A DNA stretch of 64,000 nt from Thinopyrum elongatum. Lineage: Eukaryota > Streptophyta > Magnoliopsida > Poales > Poaceae. This document shows positions 9,433 through 20,754 of the stretch, in pieces. The position numbers and the translations under genes are program-made. Each line of letters begins with the position of its first letter. Position 1 is the stretch's first letter. Below the pieces are notes generated by a model that was not told where the DNA came from, searched no databases, and saw only the letters and a program-made list of their open reading frames with translations. The stretch is taken from the NCBI GenBank assembly GCA_011799875.1, contig CM022301.1:213549888-213613887 (forward strand), in the 5' to 3' direction.

Positions 9433-11351
9433 TTACATTGTAATGATTCTAACACCCATGGAGTCTTGGTGCTGATCATGTTTTGCTCGTGGAAGAGGCT
9501 TAGTCAACGGGTATGCTACATTCAGATCCATATATATCTTGCAAATTTCTATGTCTCCATCCTTGACTTGTTCACGAATGGAGTTGAAGCGTCTCTTGTT
9601 GTGTTTGGTTCTCTTGTGAAACCTGGATTCCTTCGCCAAGGCTATTGCTCCAGTGTTGTCATAAAATATTTTCATTGGATCCGATGCACTAGGTATTACA
9701 CCTAGATCGGATATGAACTCCTTCATCCAGACTCCTTCATTTGCTGCTTCCGAAGCAGCTATGTACTCTGCTTCACACGTACATCCCGCCACGACGCTGT
9801 GGTTGGAACTGCACCAACTGACAGCTCCACCATTCAATATAAATACATATCCTGTTTGTGACTTGGAGTCATGCGGATCAGTGTCAAAGCTAGCATCGAC
9901 GTAATCATTTACGACGAGCTCTTTGTCACTTCCATAAACGAGAAACATATCCTTGGTCCTTTTTAGGTACTTTAGGATGTTCTTGACCGCTGTCCAGTGA
10001 TCCACTCTTGGATTACTTTGGTACCTCCCTGCCAGACTTATGGCAAGGCACACATCAGGTCTGGTACACAGCATAGCATACATGATAGAACCTATGGCTG
10101 AATCATAGGGATTGACTTTCATTTTCTCTCTATCTTCTGCAGTGGTCGGGCATTGAGTCTTACTCAACTTCACACCTTGCAACACAGGCAAGAACCCTTT
10201 CTTTGACTGATCCATTTTGAACTTCTTCAAAATTTTATCAAGGTATGTGCTTTGTGAAAGTCCTATTAAGCGTCTCGATCTATCCCTATAGATCTTGATG
10301 CCCAATATATAAGCAGCTTCACCGAGGTCTTTCATTGAAAAATTCTTATTCAAGTATCCTTTTATGCTATCCAGAAATTCTATATCATTTCCAATTAACA
10401 ATATGTCATCCACATATAATATCGGAAATGCTACAGAGCTCCCACCCACTTTCTTGTAAATAAAGGCTTCACCAAAAGTCTGTATAAATCCATATGCTTT
10501 GATCACTTCATCAAAGCATATATTCCAACTCCGGGATGCTTGCACCAATCCATAGATGGATCGCTGGAGCTTGCACACTTTGTTAGCACCTTTAGGATCG
10601 ACAAAACCTTCTGGTTGTATCATATACAATTCTACCTTAAGAAATCCATTAAGGAATGCAATTTTGACATGCATTTGCCAGATTTCATAATCATAAAATG
10701 CGGCAATTGCTAACATGATTCGGACAGACTTAAGCATCGCTACGGGTGAGAAAGTCTCATCGTAGTCAACCCCTTGAACTTGTCGAAAACCTTTTGCGAC
10801 AAGTCAAGCTTTATAGACAGTAATATTACCATCAGCGTCAGTCTTCTTCTTGAAGAACCATTTATTTTATATGGCTTGCCGATCATCGGGCAAATCCACC
10901 AAAGTCCATACTTTGTTCTCATACATGGATCCTATCTCAGATTTCATGGCCTCAAGCCATCTGTCGGAATTTGGGCTCATCATAGCTTCTTCATAGTTCG
11001 TAGGTTCACCTTGGTCTAGTAACATGACTTCCAGTACAGGATTCCCGTACCACTCTGGTGCGGATCGTGTTCTGGTTGACCTACGAAGTTCTGTAGTAAC
11101 TTGATCCGAAGTTTAATGATTATCATCATTAGCTTCCTCTCTAGTTGGTGTAGGCATCACGGGAACGGTTTTCTTTGATGAACTACTTTCCAATTCGAGA
11201 GAAGGTACTATTACCTCATCAAGTTCTACTTTCCTCCCACTCACTTCTTTCGAGAGAAACTCCTTCTCTAGAAAGGTTCCATTCTTGGCAACAAAGATCT
11301 TGCCTTCGGATCTGTGGTAGAAGGTGTACCCAATTGTTTCCTTAGGGTATC
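9433..11351 (-). pseudogene. Copia reverse transcriptase-RNase H of element A, inactivated
   Basis: The longest open part (434 codons, 10737-9433) carries the RT palm with YVDD (10404-10415) and the RNase H end with the CEAEYIA and DNTGAI motifs. Upstream parts at 11351-10740 are readable in pieces, interrupted by at least three stops. The first RT catalytic aspartate in the motif normally QMDVKTAFL is changed to His (codon at 10669-10671; the copy in element C keeps Asp). Loss of this metal ligand should abolish polymerisation even without the stops. RNase H reads VDASF where TDASF is usual. The stop lies just before the polypurine tract, as expected for a complete polyprotein C terminus. 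Confidence 0.92.
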
Positions 11352-12293
11352 CTATGAAGACGCACTTCTCCGATTTGGGTTCGAGCTTATCAGGCTGAAG
11401 CCTTTTGACATAAGTGTCGCAACCCCAAACTTTAAGAAATGACAGCTTAGGTTTCTTGCCAAACCATAGTTCATACGGTGTCGTCTCAACGGATTTAGAC
11501 GGTGCCTATTTAACGTGAATGCAGCTGTCTCTAATGCATAACCCCAAAACGATAGTGGTAAATCGGTAAGAGACATCATAGATCGCACCATATCTAATAA
11601 AGTACGGTTACGACGTTCGGACACACCATTACGCTGTGGTGTTCCAGGTGGCCTGAGTTGTGAAACTATTCCACATTGTTTTAAATGAAGGCCAAACTCG
11701 TAACTCAAATATTCGCTTCCGCGATCAGATCGCAGAAACTTTATTTTCTTGTTACGATGATTCTCCACTTCACTCTAAAATTCATTGAACTTTTCAAATG
11801 TTTCAGACTTGTGTTTCATTAAGTAGATATACCCATATCTGCTTAAATCATCTGTGAAGGTCAGAAAATAATGATACCCGCCGCGTGCCTCAACACTCAT
11901 CGGACCGCATACATCGGTATGTATTATTTCCAATAAGTAATTAGCTCGCTCCATTGTTGCGGAGAACGGAGTTTTAGTCATCTTGCCCATGAGGCATGGT
12001 TCGCAAGTATCAAATGATTCATAATCAAGTGATTCCAAAAGCCCATCTGCATGGAGTTTCTTCATGCGCTTTACACCAATATGACCTAAACGGCAGTGCC
12101 ACAAATATGTTGCACTATCATTATCAACTTTGCATCTTTTGGCATCAATATTATGAATATGTGTATCACTACAATCGAGATTCAACAAAAATAGACCACT
12201 CTTCAAGGGTGCATGACCATAAAAGATATTACTCATATAAATAGAACAACCATTATTCTCTGATTTAAAGAATAACCGTCTCGCACTAAACAA
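11352..12293 (-). pseudogene. Copia integrase of element A, inactivated
   Basis: The minus frame shows the GAG-pre-integrase and zinc-binding part (WHCRLGHIG, then CEPCLMGKMT, an HHCC arrangement), then the core with TDVCGPM and FTDDLSRYGYIYLM, then SDRGSEY and GTPQRNGVSER. It therefore holds the D, D and E positions. A TAG at 11775-11777 replaces the CAG present in element C. A frameshift near 11510 moves the C-terminal part out of frame. It would insert retrotransposon cDNA if intact. The homologous region of C is at 49982-50824. Confidence 0.9.
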
Positions 12294-12315
12294 GATCCAG
12301 ATATAATGTTCATGC

Positions 12316-13002
12316 TCAACGCTGGCACCAATAACAATTATTCAAGTCTAAAACTAATCCCGAAGGTAGATGTAGAGGTAGCGTGCCGAAGGCGATCACA
12401 TCGACCTTGGAACCATTCCCGACGTGCATCGTCACCTCGTCCTTAGCCAATCTTCGTTTAATCCGTAGCTCCTGTTTCGAGTTACAAATATGAGCAACCG
12501 AACCAGTATCAAATACCCAAGCGCTACTACGAGCATTAGTAAGGTACACATCAATAACATGTATATGAAATATACCTTTGTTCACTTTGCCATCCTTCTT
12601 ATCCGCAAAATACTTGGGGCAATTCCGCTTCCAGTGACCAGTCCCTTTGCAATAGAAGCACTCAGTTTCAGGCTTGGGTCCAGCTTTGGGTTTCTTCCCG
12701 GGAGTGGCAACTTGCTTGCCATTCTTCTTGAAGTTCCCTTTTTTTCCCTTGCCCTTTTTCTTGAAACTAGTGGACTTGTTAACCATCAACACTTGATGCT
12801 CCTTCTTGATTTCTACCTCCGCAGCCTTAAGCATTGCGAAGAGATCGGGAATTGTTTTGTTCATCCCTTGCATATTATAGTTCATCACGAAGCCTTTGTA
12901 GCTTGGTGGCAGTGATTGATGAACTCTGTCAATGACACAATCAACTAGAAGATCAACTCCCAGCCTAGTCAAGTGATTATAATACCCAGACATTTTGAGT
13001 AT
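12316..13002 (-). pseudogene. Copia gag C-terminal half, zinc knuckle and protease of element A
   Basis: Gag capsid C-terminal sequence is followed by a Lys-rich linker, an intact CX2CX4HX4C zinc knuckle (CFYCKGTGHWKRNC) and the aspartic protease active site VFDTGSVAHICNS. It is the direct continuation of the gag half at 20347-20754. Removing the LARD and one GTGTT copy restores the frame across the junction (VSEH then ILKM). The piece ends by frame loss near 12316 before the integrase part. Nucleocapsid would bind genomic RNA and the protease would cleave the polyprotein. Confidence 0.9.
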
Positions 13003-13007
13003 GTGTT
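13003..13007. repeat. Target-site duplication of the LARD, left copy
   Basis: GTGTT here and at 20347-20351 flank the LARD exactly and lie inside the gag reading frame of element A. Confidence 0.9.
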
Positions 13008-14622
13008 TGATACGTCTCCAACGTATCTATAATTTATGAAGTATTCATGCTGTTATATTATCATTCTTGGATGTTTTACAATCATTTTATAGCAACTTTA
13101 TATCATTTTTTTGGGACTAACCTATTGACCCAGTGCCCAGTGCCAGTTGCTGTTTTTGCTTGTTTTTTACATCGCAGGAAATCAATATCAAACGGAGTCC
13201 AAACACCGCGAAACTTTTTGTGGATTTTTTATGGACCAGAAGACATCCAATGGGCCAGAGCAGCACCTGGGGGGTGCCCCGAGGGGGGCACAACCCACCA
13301 GGGCGCGCCTGGGGGCCCAGGTGCGCCCAGGTGGGTTGTGCCCACCTCGATGGCCTCCCGCACCGCCTCTTCGCCCTATAAATCATCAAATATTCCAAAA
13401 ACCCTCGGGGTAGACCTAGATCAGAAGTTCCGCCGCCCCAAACCTCTGTATCCATGAAAAACTAATCTAGACCCTGTTCCGGCACCCTGCCGGAGGGGGA
13501 AATCATCACCGGAGGCCATCTTCATCATCCCGGTGGCCACCATGATGAGGAGGGAGTAGTCCACCCTCGGGGCTGAGGGTTTGTACCAGTAGCTATGTGT
13601 TTAATCTCTCTCTCTCTCTCGTGTTCTTGAGATGTCATGATCTTGATGTATCGCGGGCTTTGTTAATATAGTTGGATCATATGGTGTTTTCCCCTCTCTA
13701 TCTTGTTGTGATGAATTGAGTTTTCCCTTTGAGATTTCGTTTTATCGGATTGAATACTTTTATGGATTTGAGAGCACTTGATACATGTCTTGCATATGAA
13801 TACCCGTGGTGACAATGGGGTATTATATTGATTCACTTGATATATGTTTTGGCACTCAACTCGCGGATTCCCGAGGTGACATTGGGGTAATCTATGCATA
13901 GGGGTTGATGCATGTTTTCGTCCTTGTTTCTCTGGTAGAAATCTTGGGGCACTCTATGAGGTTCTTTGTGTCGGATTAAGTATTATGAATCTGAAATTAT
14001 TTGGTGTTATCTTAGTACGAACTCTTGATAGATCGATCGAAAAGAATAGCTTGGTGTTATTTTAGTACGAACTCTAGGATAGATTGATCGGAAAGAATAG
14101 CTTTGAGGTGGTTTCGTACCCTACAAACAATTTCTTCTTATGTTCTCCCCTAGATAGGAACTTTGGAGTGAATCTTCATCGCGTGTTGAGGGATGGTTAT
14201 ATGATCCAATTAGATTAGCATTGTTGAGAGATTGCACTAGCGAAAGTACGGACCCTAGGCCTCATTTTCAAGCATTGCAATACCGTTTGTGCTCCGTTTT
14301 ATCAATTGCTACATTGCTGTTTTTTATTGTTCCTATTATAAAAATCAATATCTACTATCATTACTATGCTTTTATTACCATCTCTTCGCCGAACTAGTGC
14401 ACCTATACAAATTACCATTGTATTTGGTGTGTTGGGGACACAAGAGACTCTTTGTTATTTGGTTGCAGGGTTGTTTGAGAGAGACCATCTTCATCCTACG
14501 CCTCCCACGGATTGATAAACCTTAGGTCATCCACTTGAGGGAAAATTGCTACTGTCCTACAAAACTCTGCGCTTGGTGGCCCAACACGAGTCTACAAGAA
14601 TAAAGTTGCGTAGTAGACATCA
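13008..14622 (+). repeat. 5' LTR of the LARD
   Basis: 1615 bp, with TG...CA ends. It contains a CT microsatellite (about 13603-13620) that is interrupted in the other LTR, and a GC-rich block (13250-13380). Open frames inside are chance. The pair 18727-20346 is 1620 bp and collinear. Confidence 0.95.
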
Positions 14623-14632
14623 AGCTCTTTTC

Positions 14633-14650
14633 TGGCGCCGTTGCCGGGGA
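14633..14650 (+). other. Primer-binding site of the LARD (tRNA-Asp type)
   Basis: TGGCGCCGTTGCCGGGGA begins 10 bases after the LTR end and is complementary to the 3' end of plant tRNA-Asp. A second copy with one change (TGGCACCG...) lies at 14694-14711 within a repeated 35-bp block (14623-14656 and 14684-14718). The first copy is correctly positioned for priming. Confidence 0.85.
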
Positions 14651-14809
14651 GGTTAGGTAAGTGGCACTCACACCCCGTCAACGAAGCTCTTTTCTGGCAC
14701 CGTTGCCGGGGAGGTGAGTGCATGAACGTATATCTTTAGCTCTTGCAATCGAATCTTTTAGTTTCTTGTTTTATCACTAGTTTGGTTTATAAAAGAAAAC
14801 TACAAAAAA

Positions 14810-15811
14810 ATGGAATTGAGGTTGCATCATATTATTCATCTTTATAATGTCTTTCGTGAAAATGATGGAAAGGAAAATTTTTCTCAATTGATAGAAGAAG
14901 AAATTTATAAAATGTTTGACAAAAAATCTTTGAATGATGAGCATGATTGCAATGTGGTTGGTATGAACTCTTGGAATATCCATGATGATAATGATATGCA
15001 AAGCCATAAGCTTGGGGATGCTATTTATGATGAAGATGATTTTGTTAGTCCCCCAAGATTTGATGTGCAAATTTGTTATAATGATTGCATGCGTCCTATT
15101 TACGATGATTATATTGATGAAAGTGGATTTGGAGATGTCATGACTTTATTTAGTGATGAATCTACTATTTTGGAGGAGGTTTCAATTGATTATGATGAGA
15201 ACAAAGTTGTTATTTATGATGATTATGGTGATGACATGTATGCTATAAAGGTTGATGATAACCATGAAACTTGTCATCGTGATTTTTATTTTCAATTGGA
15301 TTATGCAAATCAAATATCTCATGATAGTTATTTTGTTGAGTTTGCTCCCACTACTATGAATGAGAATAAATTTTCTTATGTGGAGAGTAATAACATTTTT
15401 ATGCATGTGGATCATGAAAAGAATGCTTTATGTGATAGCAATATTGTTGAATTCATTCATGATACTACTGAAAATTATTATAAGAGGGGAACGTATGCTC
15501 TTACATATTGCAATAATATCAAGTTTCCTCTCTTTATGTTGAAAGTTTTGAAGTTGCACTTGTTTTGCCTTCCTATGCTAGTTGATTCTTGTTCCCATAA
15601 GTTGTTTGCTCACAAAATCCCTATGCATAGGAAGTGGGTTAGACTTAAATGTGCTAGTCATACGCTTCATGATGCTCTCTTTGTGTTTCAATTCTTATCT
15701 TTTATGCGAGCATCATTGAAATCATCATGCCTAGCTAAAAAGGCATTAAAGAAAAGCGCTTGTTGGGAGACAACCAACATTTACCCCTACTGTTTTTTTA
15801 TGTTCACATGA
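14810..15811 (+). CDS. Acidic ORF of unknown function in the LARD interior
   Basis: An uninterrupted 333-codon frame starting about 190 bp after the 5' LTR. The first two thirds are strongly acidic, rich in Asp, Glu, Asn, His and Tyr (runs such as NDCMRPIYDDY). The last third is more basic and Cys-rich. There is no zinc knuckle, DTG/DSG protease motif, YxDD or integrase signature, so it is not a normal gag-pol. The ATG is the first in the frame. It may be a decayed or neofunctional gag-position ORF, or a frame kept by low mutation since a recent insertion. Function is not recognised. Confidence 0.5.
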   Translation: MELRLHHIIHLYNVFRENDGKENFSQLIEEEIYKMFDKKSLNDEHDCNVVGMNSWNIHDDNDMQSHKLGDAIYDEDDFVSPPRFDVQICYNDCMRPIYDDYIDESGFGDVMTLFSDESTILEEVSIDYDENKVVIYDDYGDDMYAIKVDDNHETCHRDFYFQLDYANQISHDSYFVEFAPTTMNENKFSYVESNNIFMHVDHEKNALCDSNIVEFIHDTTENYYKRGTYALTYCNNIKFPLFMLKVLKLHLFCLPMLVDSCSHKLFAHKIPMHRKWVRLKCASHTLHDALFVFQFLSFMRASLKSSCLAKKALKKSACWETTNIYPYCFFMFT

Positions 15812-18726
15812 TTATGCTACTGTAGTAATCATGTTTTATAGCTTTTATTTCAATAAAGTGCCAAGTAAAGCCTTTGGGATAGTGTGGATGATAGTTGACT
15901 TGATTCTGTGCAAAAACAGAAACTTTTGTTCTCAGTCCAGGAATTTTGAAAATTCACTGGAACTTGATTTTGATCTGAAATTTTTACAGGTGATATATAT
16001 ACAAATTCCCTACTTTGTCCTAAATTTTCAGAATTTTTGGAGTAGCATAAGTATTGTTGGAGTACAGATTGTTACAGACTGTTCTGTTTTTGACAGATTC
16101 TGTTTTCAATGCATAGTTTGCTTGTTTTCTAGTTTCTATGGCTTATATTGCTCAATATAAATTGTGGAAATGATATTATACAGTAGGCATTGTGTGGAAA
16201 CAATTATGAATCTTGTATTTGACAGTACCAAAGTGAAATGGTTTGCTCTTTATCATACTAACCTATCTCACGAAGTTCCGTTAAGTTTTGTGTGATTGAA
16301 GTTTTCAAGTTTTGGGTGAGATATCGATATGAGGAGAATAAGGAGTGACAAGACCCTAAGCTTGGGGATGCCCAAGGCACCCCAAGTTAAATATCCAAGG
16401 AAGATCCAAGCAACTAAGCTTGGGGATGCCCCGGAAGGCATCCCCTCTTTCATCTCCGACATTATCGGTAACCTCACTTGGAGCTACATTTTTATTCGTC
16501 ACATGATATGTGTTTTCCTTGGAGCATCATTTTCTTGTTAGGATTTGCTTTCTGTTATTTATAATAATGTTGTGCATGTTTCTTTTCAATAAAAATGTCA
16601 AGGATAGCCTTTACCATGCTTATTTTGCAAGTATATGAGTTGCTGTTTCAAAACAGAAAGTTTATCGATGTTGCAAAAATTCCCGAGAAAAGTCAGAATG
16701 TGTTAAAATGTTGAAATTTTTTGCACAGTAAGATCTGATAAATTTTCTACAGTGTGGTAAATTTTCATAATTTTTGGAGGTAAATAAGTATTGATACTCT
16801 TGCATTCTTTACAGACTGTACTGTTTTGGCAGATTGCTGTTATGTTTGCATTGTTTGCATATGTTTGCTTGTTTAATGATTCTATTTGAGGATAGGAGTA
16901 TTAAATATGCAGAGGCATTTAGTATGAAATGTTGAATATTAATTTTAGTGATTTTCTACAGTAGAGAATGATAAGGTTTTGCATTGATTTATACTAACTT
17001 ATCTCACGAGTTCTTGTTGAGTTTTGTGTGGATGAAGTTTTTAAGATTTAGGAAACCGTGATATAAAAGGAATTAAGGAGACACAAAAGATCAAGCTTGG
17101 GGATGCCCAAGGCATCCCAAGATAATATTTCAAGAATTGGCAAGCATCTAAGCTTGGGGATGCCCCGGTAGGCACCCCAGCTTTCTTCATCAACAATTAT
17201 CGGTTAGTATCGGTTGAGCCTAAGTTTTTGCTTCTTCACATGAGTTGTGCTATTCTTGGAATGTCATTTTATTTTATTTTTCTTGCTGTTTTAATAAAGT
17301 ACTTAGATCAGAAAGTTTTTAAATAAAATAGAGTTCTCAAATAGCAACCCATTTACTTAACTACTCGCTTGATCTTCACTTATATCTTTTTGGAGTAGCT
17401 TGTCATTTACTCTTGTGCTTCACTTATATCCTATGAGTAAATTGTTGAATGAATTGAATATCATGAAGTTGAAATTATATGTTCATATCATGCCTACTGG
17501 TAGCTTCACATTGGGTTTAGAAAGTGAAATATTTTGAGGCTTGACAATCACAATATTGGTCATACAAGCAATTCATGAATGATTAGTAGAAGGAAGAGAA
17601 CTTTCACATGCAAAAACACTATCTTGGAAATCTTTTGTGATTGTGAGCCCCCATCAAAATATTATATGCCAAAATTGTTGACGTTGGACAAGGAAGACAA
17701 TGTAATGATTTATGATTGTTCATATTCACATAGAAGTTATATTGTCATAGATCCTTCAACATGTGGTGCTTGCCCCCCATCTTTGCTAGCCAAGAATTCC
17801 GCACTAAGTAGAGATACTACTTGTGCATCCAAAAACCCTTAAACCCAAATCTTATTTTCAAGAGTCCACCATACCTACCTATAGATTGAGTAAGATCCTT
17901 CAAGTAAGTTGTCATCGGTGCAATAAGGCAATAAAAATTGCTTCTAAAAGTGTAAGATCATTTAGTGCAAGAGAAAATTGAGCGTTGTACGAATTTGTGA
18001 TGGTAAAGAAATAAAAGCGACAGACTGCATAATAAAGGTTGCCATCACAAGGGGAAATATAACGTGACATTCTTTTGCACTAAGGGGTTGAGCATACAAA
18101 CAAATAAGCGCATGGCAACCTCTGCTTCCCTCTGCGAAGGGCCTATCTTTTACTTTTATGTATTTACTTTTATGCAAGAGTCGAAGTTTTTTCTCTCTAT
18201 TCCTTTTTATTTTTCTCCTTTGGCAAGCATCATGTGGTGAGGAAAGATCTAGGCACATATGTCTAGTTGGATATGGGTGGCATGAGTTATTATTGTTGAC
18301 ATCACCCTTGAGGTGAATACGTTGGGAGGCGAAATTATAAGCCACTATCTTTCTATGTGTCCGGTTGAAACGTTTTGCTCATGTGTATGCGGTGAGTGTT
18401 AGCAATCATAGAAGACTATATGATGGTTGAGTATGTGGAGCTCTTACTTAGACTCTGTTGAATAAGTTGAATTGCAATTGTTTGGTGACTGAGAACATAG
18501 GTTGTTGAGTTTTAAGAGAATTCATTGTTTGAACCTTAACATGTGAATTGGTTGCTACTTTAACATGAGAAGTTTTATAAGAAAGAATTGCTGTTATGAT
18601 GCTAGTAAAAGTGATTGAAATTGTCATTGATCAAACTTGTGCACTTTGCTAGCATTCACACTTCATAAATTATTTCTTTTATCATTTACCTACTCGAGGA
18701 CGAGTAGGAATTAAGCTTGGGGATGC
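15812..18726 (+). repeat. Non-coding interior of the LARD with tandem units and hairpins
   Basis: Two diverged direct units of about 735 bp (about 15826-16560 and 16561-17275), and the start of a third, each begin with a CAATAAA-type motif. Each includes ACTAACYTATCTCACGA and ends in a pair of self-complementary blocks beginning AAGCTTGGGGATGCC (16359-16445 and 17093-17182). The rest (17276-18711) has no gene. A segment near 18110-18170 is related to 26080-26140 in element B. The element ends with a purine-rich AAGCTTGGGGATGC just before the 3' LTR. Confidence 0.8.
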
Positions 18727-20346
18727 TGATACGTCTCCAACGTATCTATAATTTATGAAGTATTCATGTTGTTATATTATCATTCTTGGATGTTTTACAA
18801 TCATTTTATAGCAACTTTATATCATTTTTTTGGGACTAACCTATTGACCCAGTGCCCAGTGCCAGTGCGAGTTGCTATTTTAGCTTGTTTTTTACATCGC
18901 AAGAAATCAATATCAAACAGAGTCCAAACACCGTGAAACTTTTTGTGGATTTTTTATGGACCAGAAGACATACAATGGGCCAGAGCAGCACCTGGGGGGT
19001 GCCCCGAGGGGGGCACAACCCACCAGGGCGTGCCTGGCCCCCAGGCGCGCCCAGGTGGGTTGTGCCCACCTCGGTGGCCTCCCACACCCCCTCTTCACCC
19101 TACAAATCATCAAATATTCCAAAAACCCTCGGGATAGCCCTAGATCAGAAGTTCCGCTGCCACAAGCCTCTATAGCCATGAAAAACCAATCTAGACCCCA
19201 TTCCGGCACCCTGCGGGAGGGGGAAATCATCACCGGAGGCCATCTTCATCATCCCGGCGGCCACCATGATGAGGAGGGAGTAGTCCACCCTCGGGGCTGA
19301 GGGTTTGTACCAGTAGCTATGTGTTTAATCTCTCTCCCTCTCTCGTGTTCTTGAGATGTCATGATCTTGATGTATCGCGGGCTTTGTTAATATAGTTGGA
19401 TCATATGGTGTTTTCCCCTCTCTATCTTGTTGTGATGAATTGAGTTTTCCCTTTGAGATTTCGTTTTATCGGATTGAATACTTTTATGGATTTGAGAGCA
19501 CTTGATACATGTCTTGCATATGAATACCCGTGGTGACAATGGGGTATTATATTGATTCACTTGATATATGTTTTGGCACTCAACTCACGGATTCCCGAGG
19601 TGACATTGGGGTAATCTATGCATAGGGGTTGATGCATGTTTTCGTCCTTGTTTCTCCGGTAGAAATCTTGGGGCACTCTTTGAGGTTCTTTGTGTCGGAT
19701 TAAGTATTATGAATCTGAAATTATTTGGTGTTATCTTAGTACAAACTCTTGATAGATCGATCGGAAAGAATAGCTTGGTGTTATTTTAGTACGAACTCTA
19801 GGATAGATTGATCGGAAAGAATAGCTTTGAGGTGGTTTCGTACCCTACAAACAATTTCTTCTTATGTTCTCTGCTAGATAGGAACTTTGGAGTGATTCTT
19901 CATCGCACGTTGAGGGATGGTTATATGATCCAATTAGATTAGCATTGTTGAGAGATTGCACTAGCGAAAGTACGGACCCTAGGCCTCATTTTCAAGCATT
20001 GCAATACCGTTTGTGCTCCGTTTTATCAATTGCTACCTTGCTGTTTTTTATTGTTCCTATTATAAAAATCAATATCTACTATCATTACTACGCTTTTATT
20101 ACCATCTCTTCGCCGAACTAGTGCACCTATACAAATTACCATTGTATTTGGTGTGTTGGGGACACAAGAGACTCTTTGTTATTTGGTTGCAGGGTTGTTT
20201 GAGAGAGACCATCTTCATCCTACGCCTCCCACGGATTGATAAACCTTAGGTCATCCACTTGAGGGAAAATTGCTACTGTCCTACAAAACTCTGCGCTTGG
20301 AGGCCCAACACGAGTCCACAAGAATAAAGTTGCGTAGTAGACATCA
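18727..20346 (+). repeat. 3' LTR of the LARD
   Basis: 1620 bp, starting TGATACGTCTCC and ending ACATCA, collinear with 13008-14622. It is followed by the TSD GTGTT at 20347-20351 and then directly by the A gag frame. Confidence 0.95.
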
Positions 20347-20754
20347 GTGTTCACTGACAAAACTGTTCTCCTCCATCTTGCAGCTATAGAACTTGTTGGA
20401 GACTTCATATATCTCAACCCGGGCATTTGCTCGAAATATTAACTTCAACTCTTGGAACATCACATATGCTCCATGAAGTTCAAAAGGTCTTTGAAGTCCC
20501 GGTTCTAAGCCGTAAAGCATGGCACACTGAACTATAGAGTAGTCATCAGACCGCGTCTGCCAGACGTTCAAAGTGTCTACATTAGCGGGAGGGGGCTTGT
20601 CACCTAGCGGTGCATCAAGGACATAATTCTTCTGTGCAGCAATGAGGATAATCCTCAAGTTACGGACCCAGTCCGTGTAGTTGCTACCATCATCTTTCAA
20701 ATTAGCTTTCTCTAGGAACGCATTAAAATTCAGGGGAATGGTAGCACGGGCCAT
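20347..20754 (-). pseudogene. Copia gag N-terminal half of element A, cut by the LARD
   Basis: The minus frame starts at ATG 20754 (MARATIPLNFNAFLEK), preferred over an upstream in-frame Met at 20799 because element C starts at the matching place (MACAIAPLNFNAFLEK at 48822). It encodes the capsid part with WVRNLRIIL and SIVQCAMLYGLEPGLQ and is open up to the LARD junction at VSEH. The rest of gag lies at 12316-13002. It is a structural protein of the virus-like particle, broken by the insertion. Confidence 0.9.

Larger units (their letters stand above)
13008..20346 (+). mobile_element. LARD-type non-autonomous LTR retrotransposon nested in element A
   Basis: LTRs at 13008-14622 and 18727-20346 begin TGATACGTCTCC and end ACATCA, and the 5-bp TSD GTGTT is perfect. 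A tRNA-Asp primer site follows the 5' LTR and a purine-rich AAGCTTGGGGATGC precedes the 3' LTR. The 4.1-kb interior has no gag, protease, RT or integrase, only one acidic ORF (14810-15811) and long non-coding repeats. This fits a large retrotransposon derivative moved in trans. The LTRs look very similar by eye, so it is probably younger than its host A, as nesting requires. Confidence 0.92.

Noticed and set aside
13047..13457. 136-codon plus frame and 112-codon minus frame, recurring at 18852-19300
   Set aside because: LTR sequence of the LARD. The frames differ between the two LTRs and have no motif.
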